The notes: generated by a model from the letters alone, not told the origin. 64,000 nucleotides of DNA from Pyramidobacter piscolens (GCA_004558205.1 SFDM01000029.1:22088-86087); one strand, 5' to 3'. Positions 46,338 through 55,029 are shown, numbered from the stretch's first letter. Translations and numbers: made by a program.

Positions 46338-46979
46338 CTACTCGGCGGCTTTAAAGATCCCGGCAAGCCAGGGCTCGGCCTCTACGAGCAGGCCTGCCAT
46401 GCGCTGCACCATGTCGCGGATCTCCCACTGGGCGCCCTTGACGAGGACTCGCTTTTCGTAGATGTCCAGCAGCGACCGCAGGTTCAGCGTGGTGACGAAG
46501 TTGGTGCAGATACCGCCGGGAAGCACGAAACGGGCGTCTTCCATGGGAACGCCGAGTTCCAGAAGCTGATCGTAACTTTTTTGGGCGTTCTTCATAGCCT
46601 CCCGATAAGCCTCCGCTTTAGCGCCATCGGCTGCGATAGCGGGGGGAGTCACGAAATCGAAAAGCTCATTTCCGGCCTTGGGCGCGCTCTCTGAAACGTA
46701 ACGCTGGCTCTGGACGGAGAGGCTGACGCCGATCCTGTGGCGGCTGTACTGCGCGAGCAGCGTACGGGAAACGCCCTTGACGCCGTAGGTGACGGAACAA
46801 TGTTCGAGGGTGCTCAAATGGCGGGCGCGCAGGAGGAAATCCACCAGTTTTTTCATGCGGCTTTCGCTCTCGTCGAGGGCGAAAATATCCTGGGGCGCCA
46901 GCTCGCTGTGACAGGTCCGTCCGGCTGCCCAGATGGTCCTGAGGAAATCGGGAGTCTTATTGAGCAACTTAATGTCCAT
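46338..46979 (-). CDS. thyX: FAD-dependent thymidylate synthase ThyX
   Basis: Flavoprotein that methylates dUMP to dTMP using methylenetetrahydrofolate and NADPH, 213 residues. The signature region is AQYSRHRIGVSLSVQSQRYV. In the textbook form seven residues separate RHR from the serine of SQRY; here I count eight, so the loop seems one residue longer. HLSTLEHCSVTYGVKGVSRT upstream and the C-terminal NLRSLLDIYEKRV also fit. No thyA is seen in the window. An AGGAGG-like site precedes the start. Confidence 0.92.
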   Translation of the reverse strand: MDIKLLNKTPDFLRTIWAAGRTCHSELAPQDIFALDESESRMKKLVDFLLRARHLSTLEHCSVTYGVKGVSRTLLAQYSRHRIGVSLSVQSQRYVSESAPKAGNELFDFVTPPAIAADGAKAEAYREAMKNAQKSYDQLLELGVPMEDARFVLPGGICTNFVTTLNLRSLLDIYEKRVLVKGAQWEIRDMVQRMAGLLVEAEPWLAGIFKAAE

Positions 46980-47060
46980 TTTTCTGCCTCCTCAACAAAA
47001 CAAGCGGTTCCCCGGACAGGAAAACCGCAGCTTTCACGCCTGTGGGCTGAAAGAAAATCG

Positions 47061-47087
47061 AAAAAAAACGGGGCATGGCTGCCCCGT
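47061..47087 (-). terminator. terminator after rpmE
   Basis: Minus-strand stem ACGGGGCA/TGCCCCGT followed by eight T, overlapping the rpmE stop codon. Confidence 0.88.
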
Positions 47088-47320
47088 TAGTCTGAACTGG
47101 TCTCTTTCTGGCCGTAATTCATGCCAGCGTATTTCTTGTTGAACTTCTCAAGGCGTCCGGCTTCGGACAGGATACGGCCCTTCTTGCCGGTGAAGAAAGG
47201 ATGGCAGGCTGAGCAAACGCCGACTTTGAGTTCAGAAACTGTGGCCATAGTCTCAAAACGATTGCCGCAGGCACAGGAGACCTGGCAGGGGACATAGGCG
47301 GGGTGAATGTCTTTTTTCAT
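47087..47320 (-). CDS. rpmE: 50S ribosomal protein L31
   Basis: Ribosomal protein of 77 residues. MKKDIHPAYVPCQVSCACGN starts at the ATG preceded by GGGAGGTG; an open frame upstream lacks a ribosome-binding site. It is the zinc-binding form: CACG and CSACHPFFTGKK supply the cysteines. The C-terminal KFNKKYAG is typical. Zinc-type L31 acts as a zinc store and is usually replaced by a Cys-less form when zinc is scarce; no such paralogue is in the window. Confidence 0.95.
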   Translation of the reverse strand: MKKDIHPAYVPCQVSCACGNRFETMATVSELKVGVCSACHPFFTGKKGRILSEAGRLEKFNKKYAGMNYGQKETSSD

Positions 47321-47559
47321 AGCTTTGTGCACCTCCCAGCGTACAAAGATCAACCATTTACAGTGGATAAATCTAACACATCTTTTCGCTTTGCGCAAGT
47401 GCCAAAATCATTTGACGCAGCCCGGCGGTCTTCGCGGGAATTCATTCGGATTCACGCAAAAAACGCCGGGGCATGAAGCGCTGGTCAAGCCTGTCAGACG
47501 CCGCCGGTCATGCGGGGAAGAAGGCTCTTTCGCGGCTGGCACGCTTCATCAGCGCTTCA

Positions 47560-48204
47560 CTACAGGTGCATCACGCCGACGCCGACTCTTTCATGATGGG
47601 CCACGGCGTGATAGGCGGCGTCGCCCGCCACGGCGACGGCGATCCACTGAGAATTCCTGACGATGGCGATCTTGGCTCCCACGCTGGTCTCCAGCACTCC
47701 CTGGGGAATGAAGGACGTGAAAGCTTCCTGGGCGGCGTGCATCAGAGCGTGCATTTCCGAAGGATTCTTCTTTACCACGCCGCTGTTCAGCGAGGCGCCG
47801 ACAAGGGCGCGGCTGACTTTCAGAGGGAGCTCGCCTGAAATGCCGCCCACCTCGGTGGCAACGCAGCGCCAACCGCAGCCCGTCAGGGCTTCTTTGATCC
47901 GCCGCTCCTCGTCGATGTCGCCCGACAGGGCAAGATAGAGAGCGGCCTTCGCGGCGCTATCGTCGCCGGTGATCTTCATGCGCATGGTCACACTGCACAG
48001 GCATTTTCCAGCGGGCTTCTGCTCCGCTTCTGACTGCGCCGGTACTGGGGCGGTTTCTGTGTGCTCACTTTCGGGTTCTGCGTTCATTATCTTCGCGTCC
48101 TCATCAACATTTTGTTCGTCTGGCTCAAGGATAAATCCGTCCGAAATGAAAGTTGGAGGCTGTTCCTGCGATGTTTTCTTGGCAAACATTTCCTTCCATG
48201 TCAT
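47560..48204 (-). CDS. HutP-family protein with N-terminal extension
   Basis: Protein of 214 residues whose last ~145 match HutP, the histidine- and Mg2+-dependent RNA-binding antiterminator of the Bacillus hut operon. The metal-binding HxxxH appears in SEMHALMHAAQEAF, and the C-terminus HERVGVGVMHL matches the GVGINHI end of HutP including the histidine. About 65 acidic, proline- and glutamate-rich residues precede the HutP core and are not usual for the Bacillus protein. No hut genes are nearby; it stands between alaX and rpmE, so its RNA target is unknown and may be elsewhere. Confidence 0.78.
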   Translation of the reverse strand: MTWKEMFAKKTSQEQPPTFISDGFILEPDEQNVDEDAKIMNAEPESEHTETAPVPAQSEAEQKPAGKCLCSVTMRMKITGDDSAAKAALYLALSGDIDEERRIKEALTGCGWRCVATEVGGISGELPLKVSRALVGASLNSGVVKKNPSEMHALMHAAQEAFTSFIPQGVLETSVGAKIAIVRNSQWIAVAVAGDAAYHAVAHHERVGVGVMHL

Positions 48205-48243
48205 CGAGAACCATCCTTCCTCTTGGGTGAAACCTCGTCTTCA

Positions 48244-49416
48244 TCAGCTCGACACAGCACTCAACCGTTCCAGGGCAGCCAGCCACCTGCCCGCGGCTTT
48301 GCATCCGGTCACGCCGCTGACCATCTGCGGCGATCCCCCTCCCCGCGCCGCCAGCTCCGGCTCTTTCAGCAGGTTTTTCAGGGGCAGCGTCACATTTTTA
48401 CCGCACATCACCACGAAGGGAATCCGTTCTGATTCGCCGTCGTCAAAGAGCCCCAGCACGACGGCGTCGGGCGCGGCTTCGCTCCGGGCGGATAAACTGG
48501 ACATGGCCATGTCCTTGGGCACTCCCGGCAGCGCGAAAAGGCTGACGGGCAGTTCTCCCGCCTTCTTTTCCTCCCAGGGAAGGGCCAGGTAGTCTCTCAG
48601 CTTGGACAGGGCCTTTGAAAGCGCCTTATTTTCGGCGCCCATGCGGTCCACGCTGCGTTCCAGTTCCTCGGGCTTGCAGTGGATTTTGTGGATCAGACGG
48701 CGCATGATGCGGCCGTATTCGGCCTTCGAAGAGCCGCCGCCCAGTGCGAAGGTCAGCTCCCAATCTTCGGGGCCGCCCTTGAAGGACTCTATGAAAATCT
48801 CCCCGATCTCCGAGGTGTTGCTCACATGGCTTCCCGAACAGGCGATGCAGTCAAAACCGTCGATCTCCACAACGCGGATCTCCGAGGCGTCAATGCGGCC
48901 CCAATTGGCTTTCAGCTGCGGCAATTCGCGAGCCTGTTCGAGGGGCAATACGCGGATGGTCACGGCACGCCCTTCTCTGACGATCTGATTGGCCTGCTCT
49001 TCGGAGGCGAAAAGGAACTCCCAGTCCACGGGGCCCGAAGCGTGAAAGAAGACCGACGTGGCATCCTCCCCCACGGCCACCTTATAGATGTGAATATCCT
49101 CGCGGGAACGTTCCATCACCTTGGACAGCACGTGCTCGCCGCTGTGCATGCGGGAAAAAATAGCGTTGCGCGCCAGGTCCACCTGGGCTTCGGCGGACAT
49201 GCCGGCGGCCGGCGTCCCCTGGGCGATCTTCACGTCGAGGATCGCGCCGTCGCTCGATTTACGGCAGTCCAGCACGTCGGCCTTGAATCCTTCGCCGTAA
49301 AGCTTTCCTTTGTCGCCCGGCTGGCCTCCGCCGGAAACGTGAAAGGGATTTGGGTCGATGCGAATCTGCGCTTTCTTTCCAGTAATCTCACTGACTGACA
49401 GGATATGGCAGTACAT
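48244..49416 (-). CDS. alanyl-tRNA editing protein AlaX-L with DHHA1 domain
   Basis: Free-standing relative of the alanyl-tRNA synthetase editing domain, 390 residues, that removes serine or glycine from mischarged tRNA-Ala. The zinc-binding motifs are RMHSGEHVLSKVM (HxxxH) and DCIACSGSHVSNT (CxxxH). The C-terminal ~130 residues resemble DHHA1, with ALSKALSKLRDYLALPWE before it and GGGSPQMVSGVTG near the end, so this is the long AlaX form. No aminoacylation domain is present. The start ATG lies 20 bases downstream of an IS200/IS605 right-end hairpin, whose insertion therefore reshaped its promoter region. Confidence 0.85.
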   Translation of the reverse strand: MYCHILSVSEITGKKAQIRIDPNPFHVSGGGQPGDKGKLYGEGFKADVLDCRKSSDGAILDVKIAQGTPAAGMSAEAQVDLARNAIFSRMHSGEHVLSKVMERSREDIHIYKVAVGEDATSVFFHASGPVDWEFLFASEEQANQIVREGRAVTIRVLPLEQARELPQLKANWGRIDASEIRVVEIDGFDCIACSGSHVSNTSEIGEIFIESFKGGPEDWELTFALGGGSSKAEYGRIMRRLIHKIHCKPEELERSVDRMGAENKALSKALSKLRDYLALPWEEKKAGELPVSLFALPGVPKDMAMSSLSARSEAAPDAVVLGLFDDGESERIPFVVMCGKNVTLPLKNLLKEPELAARGGGSPQMVSGVTGCKAAGRWLAALERLSAVSS

Positions 49417-49435
49417 TCTCTCAAGCTCCTTCTTG

Positions 49436-49640
49436 TATGTGACCTACTCCCGCCGCTTACCGCCTTCAGGCGGTAAGCGGCGGCTTCTCGTTCGAGGTAC
49501 ATTGTACATACCAGCATTCACGAGCTATCCCCCCGGGTCCCAGGGTTATGGATCTGTATCAGGCAGAAAGGAGTCTTTTCCCTTCTTCTCTCATGTTGAT
49601 TGCCGCGTTCAGGTCTCTGTCATGATGGGCTCCGCATAAT
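49436..49640 (-). mobile_element. IS200/IS605-type remnant: TnpB C-terminus and right end
   Basis: On the minus strand 49559-49640 encodes the last part of a TnpB protein, CGAHHDRDLNAAINMREEGK followed by RLLSA and a stop; the CGAHHDRDLNAA block is the TnpB C-terminal zinc and RuvC-III signature. Downstream come about 75 bp and a perfect 15-bp hairpin (49450-49483, CCGCCGCTTACCGCC/GGCGGTAAGCGGCGG, loop TGAA), then GAGTAGGTCAC, the usual layout of the right end and omega-RNA scaffold of these elements. The rest of TnpB and any TnpA are gone. Confidence 0.8.
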
Positions 49641-50018
49641 CGTGAAGTTTATACTGTCCGGAGCGCTCGCCAAGGGCCCATCGCCGTTCATCACAGGCGT
49701 TTCGGGTCAGGAGCCACTGCAGTTCCTTCAGAAAAGTTTCGTCAGAGGGACGTCGCCGGTCAAAGGAGTTCAAAAAAACTGCATAGCCGTTTTCGCGTAG
49801 CGCAGCTCAAAAAGAGTCCGCCAATCTCCGGTGTAGGACGAGACGCGGCCACACTCAAAGATTTCCCTTGTATCAAGGTAGGTGACCTGACCGTTTTCGA
49901 TCTTTCCTGAATGACAGGCCATGGCGATGATGAGGCCGTTCAGCAGCGTCTCCAGTTCCGCCGCGTTCTGCGGATCCTGCTTCTTCCAAAAGGCCGCGAT
50001 CTCTTCATAGGTCGTCAT
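49641..50018 (-). pseudogene. fic: Fic-domain protein, frameshifted and truncated
   Basis: N-terminal part of a Fic (AMP-transferase type) protein starting at the ATG after AAAGGGAGG. It carries the autoinhibitory (S/T)xxxE(G/N) motif in CHSGKIENG and the family stretch TYLDTREIFECGRVSSYTGD. The first frame stops at 49770 in a run of seven T (minus strand); with one more T it continues SFDRRRPSDETFLKELQWLL and CDERRWALGERSGQYKLHDY, clearly Fic, until it meets the TnpB remnant near 49640. The catalytic HPFxxGNGR region is missing. The protein cannot be active as it stands. Confidence 0.82.
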
Positions 50019-50144
50019 TATTCCTCCCTTTGACTGCGGACTTTCAGCTCCATCGTTCTGTCGGCATTGTATCACAGCCAGACTTCCGCGGGCTCCAAAA
50101 AACGACTCCGCTCTGGGGAGGTCGAAAATCCCACGCCCTCAGAG

Positions 50145-51200
50145 TCAGCGGCTCTCCCCTTCAAACTCCTTCTGGAAGGACTTTCCGGCGCTCATCAGAA
50201 CACTGAGCATCCTCAGTGAATCCACGTTGTCGCAGACGATCTTGATGATGCCGGCGATGGGCATGGAAAGAAGGGCCCCAGCCACGCCCCAGAGCCAGCC
50301 CCACATCAGCAGCGACACCAGGATGATGACGGGGCTGAGGTTCATGTTGTCGCCCATGACTTTGGGCGTGATGATGTTGCCGATGGTGACCTGGATAACC
50401 AGAATGGCCGCTACGGTCAAAACGGGCTGGAAGGTGCTGGGATAGAACTGCACGAGGGACACCATGATCGGAGGGATGGAGGCTACGATGGAACCCACGG
50501 TGGGGATGTAGTTCAGCACGAAGGCCAGAAGCCCCCAGGTGGAGGCGAAGTCCACGCCGATCATGCTGAGGGCCATCCACACGCACAGCCCCGTGGCCGC
50601 GCTGATCAGGGTCATGACCGAGAGGAAACGCCCGATCTGGCTGGAGATGGAGTCCAGGATGTTGAGCACCTGAGTGCTGTTGGTGGGGAACGCCTTCCGC
50701 ACCTTGTACTCGGCGTAGGGGCTGCCGATCAGAATGAACAGCAGGAACACGATGACCATCACCGTTTTTGAGGTGATCGTCACGATGGAACCTGACAGCG
50801 AAAAGAGGTAGCTTCTCAATTGGCCGCCCCAGTCGACGCTCTTCAGGAAGTCGCCCGAGACGCCAAGACGGTCCGAGAGGTCCTTGGCGATCCCCGTCAG
50901 CCGGTCAAAGTAGACGGGAAAGGCGTCCACGAAGCCCCCGAGCCGCTGGCTCAGGAAACCGCCGGCCAACGTCGCCAGCCACAAAAGCCCGGCCAACGCG
51001 ACGATCGTGGTGAGTTCCACGGGGATTTTCAGCCTCGTCGTCACAAAGCGGACCGCGGGGGTCAGGAGGTAGGACAGGATCCACGCGATCATCAGAGGGA
51101 GAAAGACATTCTGAGCCGCGCTCAGCACCGTTCCTACAGCCAACACAGTCAACACGGCAATACAGGCCGTCAAAATCTTGAGATCTCGCAATAGCGCCAC
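50145..51200 (-). CDS. AI-2E family transporter
   Basis: Membrane protein of 351 residues of the AI-2E/PerM family, with about seven hydrophobic segments. The characteristic central part has ATGLCVWMALSMIGVDFAST and LNYIPTVGSIVASIPPIMVS, followed by GNIITPKVMGDNMNLSPVII and LMWGWLWGVAGALLSMPIAG. Family members export autoinducer-2 or act as Na+/H+ exchangers; no luxS lies nearby, so the substrate is open. The start is GTG, with an alternative TTG nine bases later. It lies between the truncated fic gene and the grd operon terminator. Confidence 0.85.
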   Translation of the reverse strand: MALLRDLKILTACIAVLTVLAVGTVLSAAQNVFLPLMIAWILSYLLTPAVRFVTTRLKIPVELTTIVALAGLLWLATLAGGFLSQRLGGFVDAFPVYFDRLTGIAKDLSDRLGVSGDFLKSVDWGGQLRSYLFSLSGSIVTITSKTVMVIVFLLFILIGSPYAEYKVRKAFPTNSTQVLNILDSISSQIGRFLSVMTLISAATGLCVWMALSMIGVDFASTWGLLAFVLNYIPTVGSIVASIPPIMVSLVQFYPSTFQPVLTVAAILVIQVTIGNIITPKVMGDNMNLSPVIILVSLLMWGWLWGVAGALLSMPIAGIIKIVCDNVDSLRMLSVLMSAGKSFQKEFEGESR

Positions 51201-51253
51201 GCCCCTTTTAATTAAGCTCTGCTCTTATTTCTATTATATCCGCAATTGGCGAT

Positions 51254-51293
51254 AAAAAAAAGGACGCCCTTCCGAAGAAGGCGTCCTTTTTTT
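51254..51293 (-). terminator. terminator of the glycine reductase operon
   Basis: Perfect 14-bp stem AAAAAAAGGACGCC/GGCGTCCTTTTTTT, 14 bases beyond the grdB stop codon. It is symmetrical and also isolates the AI-2E transporter gene. Confidence 0.92.
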
Positions 51294-51306
51294 GCTTAGT
51301 TTGCTG

Positions 51307-52614
51307 TTACTCCGTGAAGACAGTCTGCTCGGTAACGGGGGTCTGGAGCGCCTTAAGAGCGCGGGTGACCAGCTTGTAACGGAGCTTGAACTCCTCGGCG
51401 GGCGACTCGGCGGGGTTGCCCAGCGGGTGAGGAATAGCGACTGTGGGGATCAGACGGTTGGCGCCGACGCTCAGGGAGATCGGGACAATCGTCAGCATGT
51501 GCACAACCGGCACGTCAGCGTTTTCTTCAATAGCTTTGACCATCGTTGCACCGCAACGAGTGCAGGTGCCTCAGGTGGATGTGACGATAACGGCGTCGAC
51601 CTTGCCTTTCAGCTTCTGGCCGATTTCGGTACCGAAACGCTTGGCGTTGGCCACGCCGGTGCCGTTGCCGACGGTGGCGTAGTAATAATCGTAAAGCTTG
51701 CCAACCTTGCCTTCCTTTTCAAGGGCGCGCATCACGTCCACGGGAAGCACGCGGTCAGGATCCTGGTTTGCGTAGGTCTGATCGTAGCCGCCGTGAGCGG
51801 TCTGGTATTCGCCCTGCTTCAGGTCGTCCACGCCCTTGATGCAGTACTCGCCGTAGTTCTGAGCGCTGGAGGCGGCGATGTGGTCGGGGTTGCCGAAGGG
51901 GACGATGCCGCCAGAGGTGACCAAAGCGATGGTAGCCTTGGAAGCGTCCTTGATGGGAGGTCTGGGAGTAACGCGGTCGAAGACGGGCATCTTGTACTCG
52001 GTCTCGAACTCCTCGCCCTTCAGTTTCTTGATAAGCATCTTGACAGCGCGCTCGGCGCCGACTTCGTCGTAGAACTTGTTGACGCGGACGCCGCGCTCGA
52101 TGTAGCCTTCGGCCTTAGGCGTGCCAAGCTTCTCGCCCTTCATCAGGCGAAGAAGGATGCTGGCCATGGGAGGAACGGCCTTGCCCATGCCGCGGGCACT
52201 GTCGGCGGCGTTGACGATGTAGGTGTACTTCTTGTACAGGTCCACGCCGGGGTTCTCTATGTACATGGCGGAGACTGTGGGAATGCCGAGCTTCTCGCCG
52301 ACTTCTTTGCAGACGGCGCCGCAAGCGGTGCCGTAGCGTCCGGCGTTGAAGGCGGGACCGGCGACGAATCCGTCGGCGCCGTACTTCTTGACGTGCTCGA
52401 TAACCCAAGCGGTCGCGCTGTCCATGTTCTCTGCGAAATAGGAGTCTCCGCAGATAATCGTGGCAACGATTTCGGCTTCGCCCTTAAAGGCGGCGTTCAA
52501 CGCAGCGCCGGGGCCGACAATGCCTTCGCGGATTTCAGGAGCGATGTCGGCTTTTTCTTCTCCACCGATGCCCGCGAAGAACTGGTTGATATAGTGAATT
52601 ACTTTATAGGTCAT
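51307..52614 (-). CDS. grdB: glycine reductase component B selenoprotein GrdB
   Basis: Selenoprotein subunit of the glycine-specific protein B. The frame has TGA at 51573-51571 (codon 348) and continues in frame to 51307; read as selenocysteine the protein has 435 residues with TST-U-GTCTRCGATM, the U-x-x-C motif of the family. Stopping at the TGA would lose 88 conserved residues (VPVVHMLTIVPIS, VAIPHPLG). A short hairpin with a CGGTG loop follows the UGA. It is the last gene of grdX-grdE-grdA-grdB and ends at a strong terminator. The glycine riboswitch upstream of the operon supports glycine as substrate. Confidence 0.92.
51543..51559 (-). promoter_or_regulatory. candidate SECIS hairpin of grdB
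   Basis: Stem TCGTTG/CAACGA with loop CGGTG, 11 nt after the UGA. Relative to the other grdB-type gene the A-T pair in the stem is replaced by T-A while the loop is unchanged. Confidence 0.6.
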
Positions 52615-52641
52615 AAGTTCCCCTCCTTAGTCTTGAAGGTA

Positions 52642-53118
52642 TTAGAGAGTGTACTTGGAGTACTGCTCACGAATACCCTTGACGGCAGCGGCGAGAGCAT
52701 CGGGATCGAGCACCATTTCCATCATGGAAATCTGCTCTTCCCAGGCTGCGGGATCAGCCTCCGCACGAATTTCCTCATCGAAAATATCATAAACGGCGAG
52801 TCCTAACTGGACGCCGGCCAAAGGTCCTGCATAGGTGGGGTCTCCGTTGGTCACGGTTTCGGCATAAATTTCCGCGCCTTCAGCGTCGGAAGAACCGAAA
52901 ATGACCACGCAATTTTCCGCACCATACTTCTCAGACATGTCAATGACACGCTGTTGGTTCTGCAGGTCCATGGCACCAGCTGCCGTTCAGACGAAGCACT
53001 CGGTCGCTTCAAATACGACTTCTGCTCCGCTGTTTTCGAAACAGGCTTTCATTGCGGGTGCCGGAACACCGTCACGCTCGCCTAAAAGGATCAATTTCTT
53101 GCCAGCAAGCTTGCCCAT
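52642..53118 (-). CDS. grdA: glycine reductase selenoprotein A GrdA
   Basis: Small acidic selenoprotein of 158 residues that takes the carboxymethyl group from protein B and passes it to protein C, being reduced again by thioredoxin. The true start is the ATG at 53118 (after AGGAGG), giving MGKLAGKKLILLGERDG; codon 44 is TGA (52989-52987) in TECFV-U-TAAGAM, exactly the place of selenocysteine in characterised GrdA. A call starting at the later methionine (52971) would lose the active site. The C-terminal half TYAGPLAGVQLGLAVYDIFD is highly typical. It probably serves both Grd loci, as no second grdA is seen. Confidence 0.95.
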
Positions 53119-53160
53119 GTGTTGCACCTCCTACTTACTTAATTTTTTTCGGCGTGAAAA

Positions 53161-54453
53161 CTAGATGGTGTAGGCGCCGTTCTTGGTGAATCCGAGCTCG
53201 CAGGTAGCTCCGGTGATGATCTGGATCTCGGCAAAGATGCTGCCGTCTTCCTTCAGCGAACCGAAGAAGCCGCCGGCCATGATGTCGGCAAACTTGATGT
53301 CGCCGATAACCTTGTCCATAGGAGGCAGGGTAATGGTCTCGTTGGCGTTGCCGGCGGTGACGCAGGCGTCGCCTTCGGGGCAGGTGTCGGCCAGGGACTG
53401 GGACGCGCCGTCGCGGTTGGCGTACTCGTCGGTCACGAGGACGGTCTTGATGCCCTTGCGCTCAGCCTTCCAGCAGTTCAGGACCAAGTCGGCGTCGGGG
53501 TTGCCGAAGCCTTCCTCGGAGATGACCACGGCGTCGACGCCGAGGGTCTTGGCGAGCTTGACGGCGTAGGAGCTGCTGCGCTTCTTGTCGGCCAGGGTGA
53601 CGTTTTCGTTGGTGATGATGACGCCCACGAAGTTCAGGTCCTTGCCGTGATGCTCATAGAGGCTCTTGATGACGGGGTTGTTCAGGTGAACGTAGGTGCT
53701 GTTCTTGTCGCAGGCAGACACGCAGTTGCCGGAGCAGATAGCGCCGTCCATGACTTCGGTCGCGTTGATCATCGTGGGGATGATCTTCTTCACGTCCACG
53801 CCGTAGACATAGGTGTCATGAAGCAGACCCTGGGTCTGAAGCATGTAGATGTAAGCGACCTTGGGAAGCTCGGGATAGGCGGCCATGGCGTCCTTGTAGC
53901 TGGGCGAGTCGTAGGTCTCGACCTTGTCGGCCTTGAATCCGGCTTTCTTGACTTCCTGGGCGACGAAGGAAGCGGCCTTCAGACCAGCGATACGGCAGCT
54001 GGCTTCGCGGTCGTGGTTCTCAAGACCTTCGACGGGGTTCAGGACGAGAACGATGTTCTTCGTCTCGGAGAAAGGCGTCAGCGCGGCGCCGGGGCCCTTC
54101 ATGTCGACGATGCCTTCCTGGGGAGCCACCAAACGGCCGGTGGTCAGGATGGCGGCGCCGTCAAGAACGAGCGTGGAGCCTTCGCCCACGGTGTCAACAT
54201 CGCCGATCCAACCAGGGAATACCTCGTTGGTTCCTTCGATCTTGCAGCGGGGTTCGATGGCGTCCTTCACGGGCATGATGCGGATGCTCTCGCCGGGATG
54301 GGCAAGTTCCACATCAACGCTGGCGAGACGCTCGTCATCCATCAGATGGTCGATAATGGCCTTCTTAACGATGGTGAGGACTCCGTCTTTCACGGAAAAA
54401 GCGTCTCCAAACACGATCTTATCAATTTTTACCTTGTGGAGTTCAAGCTTCAA
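53161..54453 (-). CDS. grdE: glycine reductase component B pyruvoyl proprotein GrdE
   Basis: Precursor of the two small subunits of glycine-specific protein B, 430 residues from a TTG start at 54453, chosen because GGGAGGAG stands just before it and the protein then begins MKLELHKVKIDK like its paralogue. The self-cleavage site that yields the pyruvoyl group is SGNCVSACDKNSTY, between N243 and C244. The GTQ/GLLHDTYVYGVD and VVISEEGFGNPDAD regions are well conserved with the copy at 8483-9766. It lies between grdX and grdA in the riboswitch-controlled operon. Confidence 0.92.
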   Translation of the reverse strand: MKLELHKVKIDKIVFGDAFSVKDGVLTIVKKAIIDHLMDDERLASVDVELAHPGESIRIMPVKDAIEPRCKIEGTNEVFPGWIGDVDTVGEGSTLVLDGAAILTTGRLVAPQEGIVDMKGPGAALTPFSETKNIVLVLNPVEGLENHDREASCRIAGLKAASFVAQEVKKAGFKADKVETYDSPSYKDAMAAYPELPKVAYIYMLQTQGLLHDTYVYGVDVKKIIPTMINATEVMDGAICSGNCVSACDKNSTYVHLNNPVIKSLYEHHGKDLNFVGVIITNENVTLADKKRSSSYAVKLAKTLGVDAVVISEEGFGNPDADLVLNCWKAERKGIKTVLVTDEYANRDGASQSLADTCPEGDACVTAGNANETITLPPMDKVIGDIKFADIMAGGFFGSLKEDGSIFAEIQIITGATCELGFTKNGAYTI

Positions 54454-54480
54454 GATAACTCCTCCCTTCTGGGAATCCAA

Positions 54481-54518
54481 TGTCCCGCAGCGGGACATCA
54501 CACCGGCTTTCGCCGGCT
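54481..54518 (-). other. two small hairpins between grdX and grdE
   Basis: TGTCCC-GCTGC-GGGACA and GCCGGC-GAAA-GCCGG follow each other about 30 bases before the grdE start. They could stabilise the processed grdE message or attenuate transcription; no T tract follows. Confidence 0.45.
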
Positions 54519-54612
54519 AGCGCGTAAAAAAACTGCTCTATCGTTTTTCGAACTTTATCGCGGCTTTTCCGCTCTGCCCAGCGTCAATGCCGTTCAAAAG
54601 AACGATGCAACG

Positions 54613-55005
54613 CTATCGGATCAGATTGTTCTTCAGGAGCGTTTCCTTCATGAGATCTTCGTCGATCTCGGAACAATCTTCGTACATCTGCGGCGGCGTT
54701 TTCTCGGGCGTCAACGGGTTTGTGCAATCCGTATAGACCCGCATGGCGCTCTCGATGAGGTTCAATCCATACTCGTCAAAGGCCGCACCGCCGCCGGACT
54801 TCTTCAGAAGCAGCGTCCTGAAGGGCTGCTGATGGGGCCTGAAGTTTCCGTACAGCGGGTGGTTCTGGAGCGCCCAGCCCTGATGGATCAGGTCTCTGCC
54901 GGCAGTGACAATTTCCTTCCCCGACACTTCGCGGAAGTCCACGGGCAAATTACTGTGTTTTTTAAATCTCGGGTTATTCGTAAGCAAAATAAAACGACAG
55001 GACAC
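54613..55005 (-). CDS. grdX: GrdX protein
   Basis: Accessory protein of 130 residues encoded first in glycine reductase operons; its role is not established. The N-terminus RFILLTNNPRFKK and the HQGWALQNHPLYGNFRPHQQ block, followed by PFRTLLLKKSG, match GrdX. The start is GTG with AGGGG ten bases upstream. It is the first gene after the glycine riboswitch and is separated from grdE by 159 bases that carry two small hairpins. A shorter, diverged copy occurs at 11209-11568 in the other Grd locus. Confidence 0.88.
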   Translation of the reverse strand: MSCRFILLTNNPRFKKHSNLPVDFREVSGKEIVTAGRDLIHQGWALQNHPLYGNFRPHQQPFRTLLLKKSGGGAAFDEYGLNLIESAMRVYTDCTNPLTPEKTPPQMYEDCSEIDEDLMKETLLKNNLIR

Positions 55006-55029
55006 AATAATCTACCCCTTTACGGTGAT

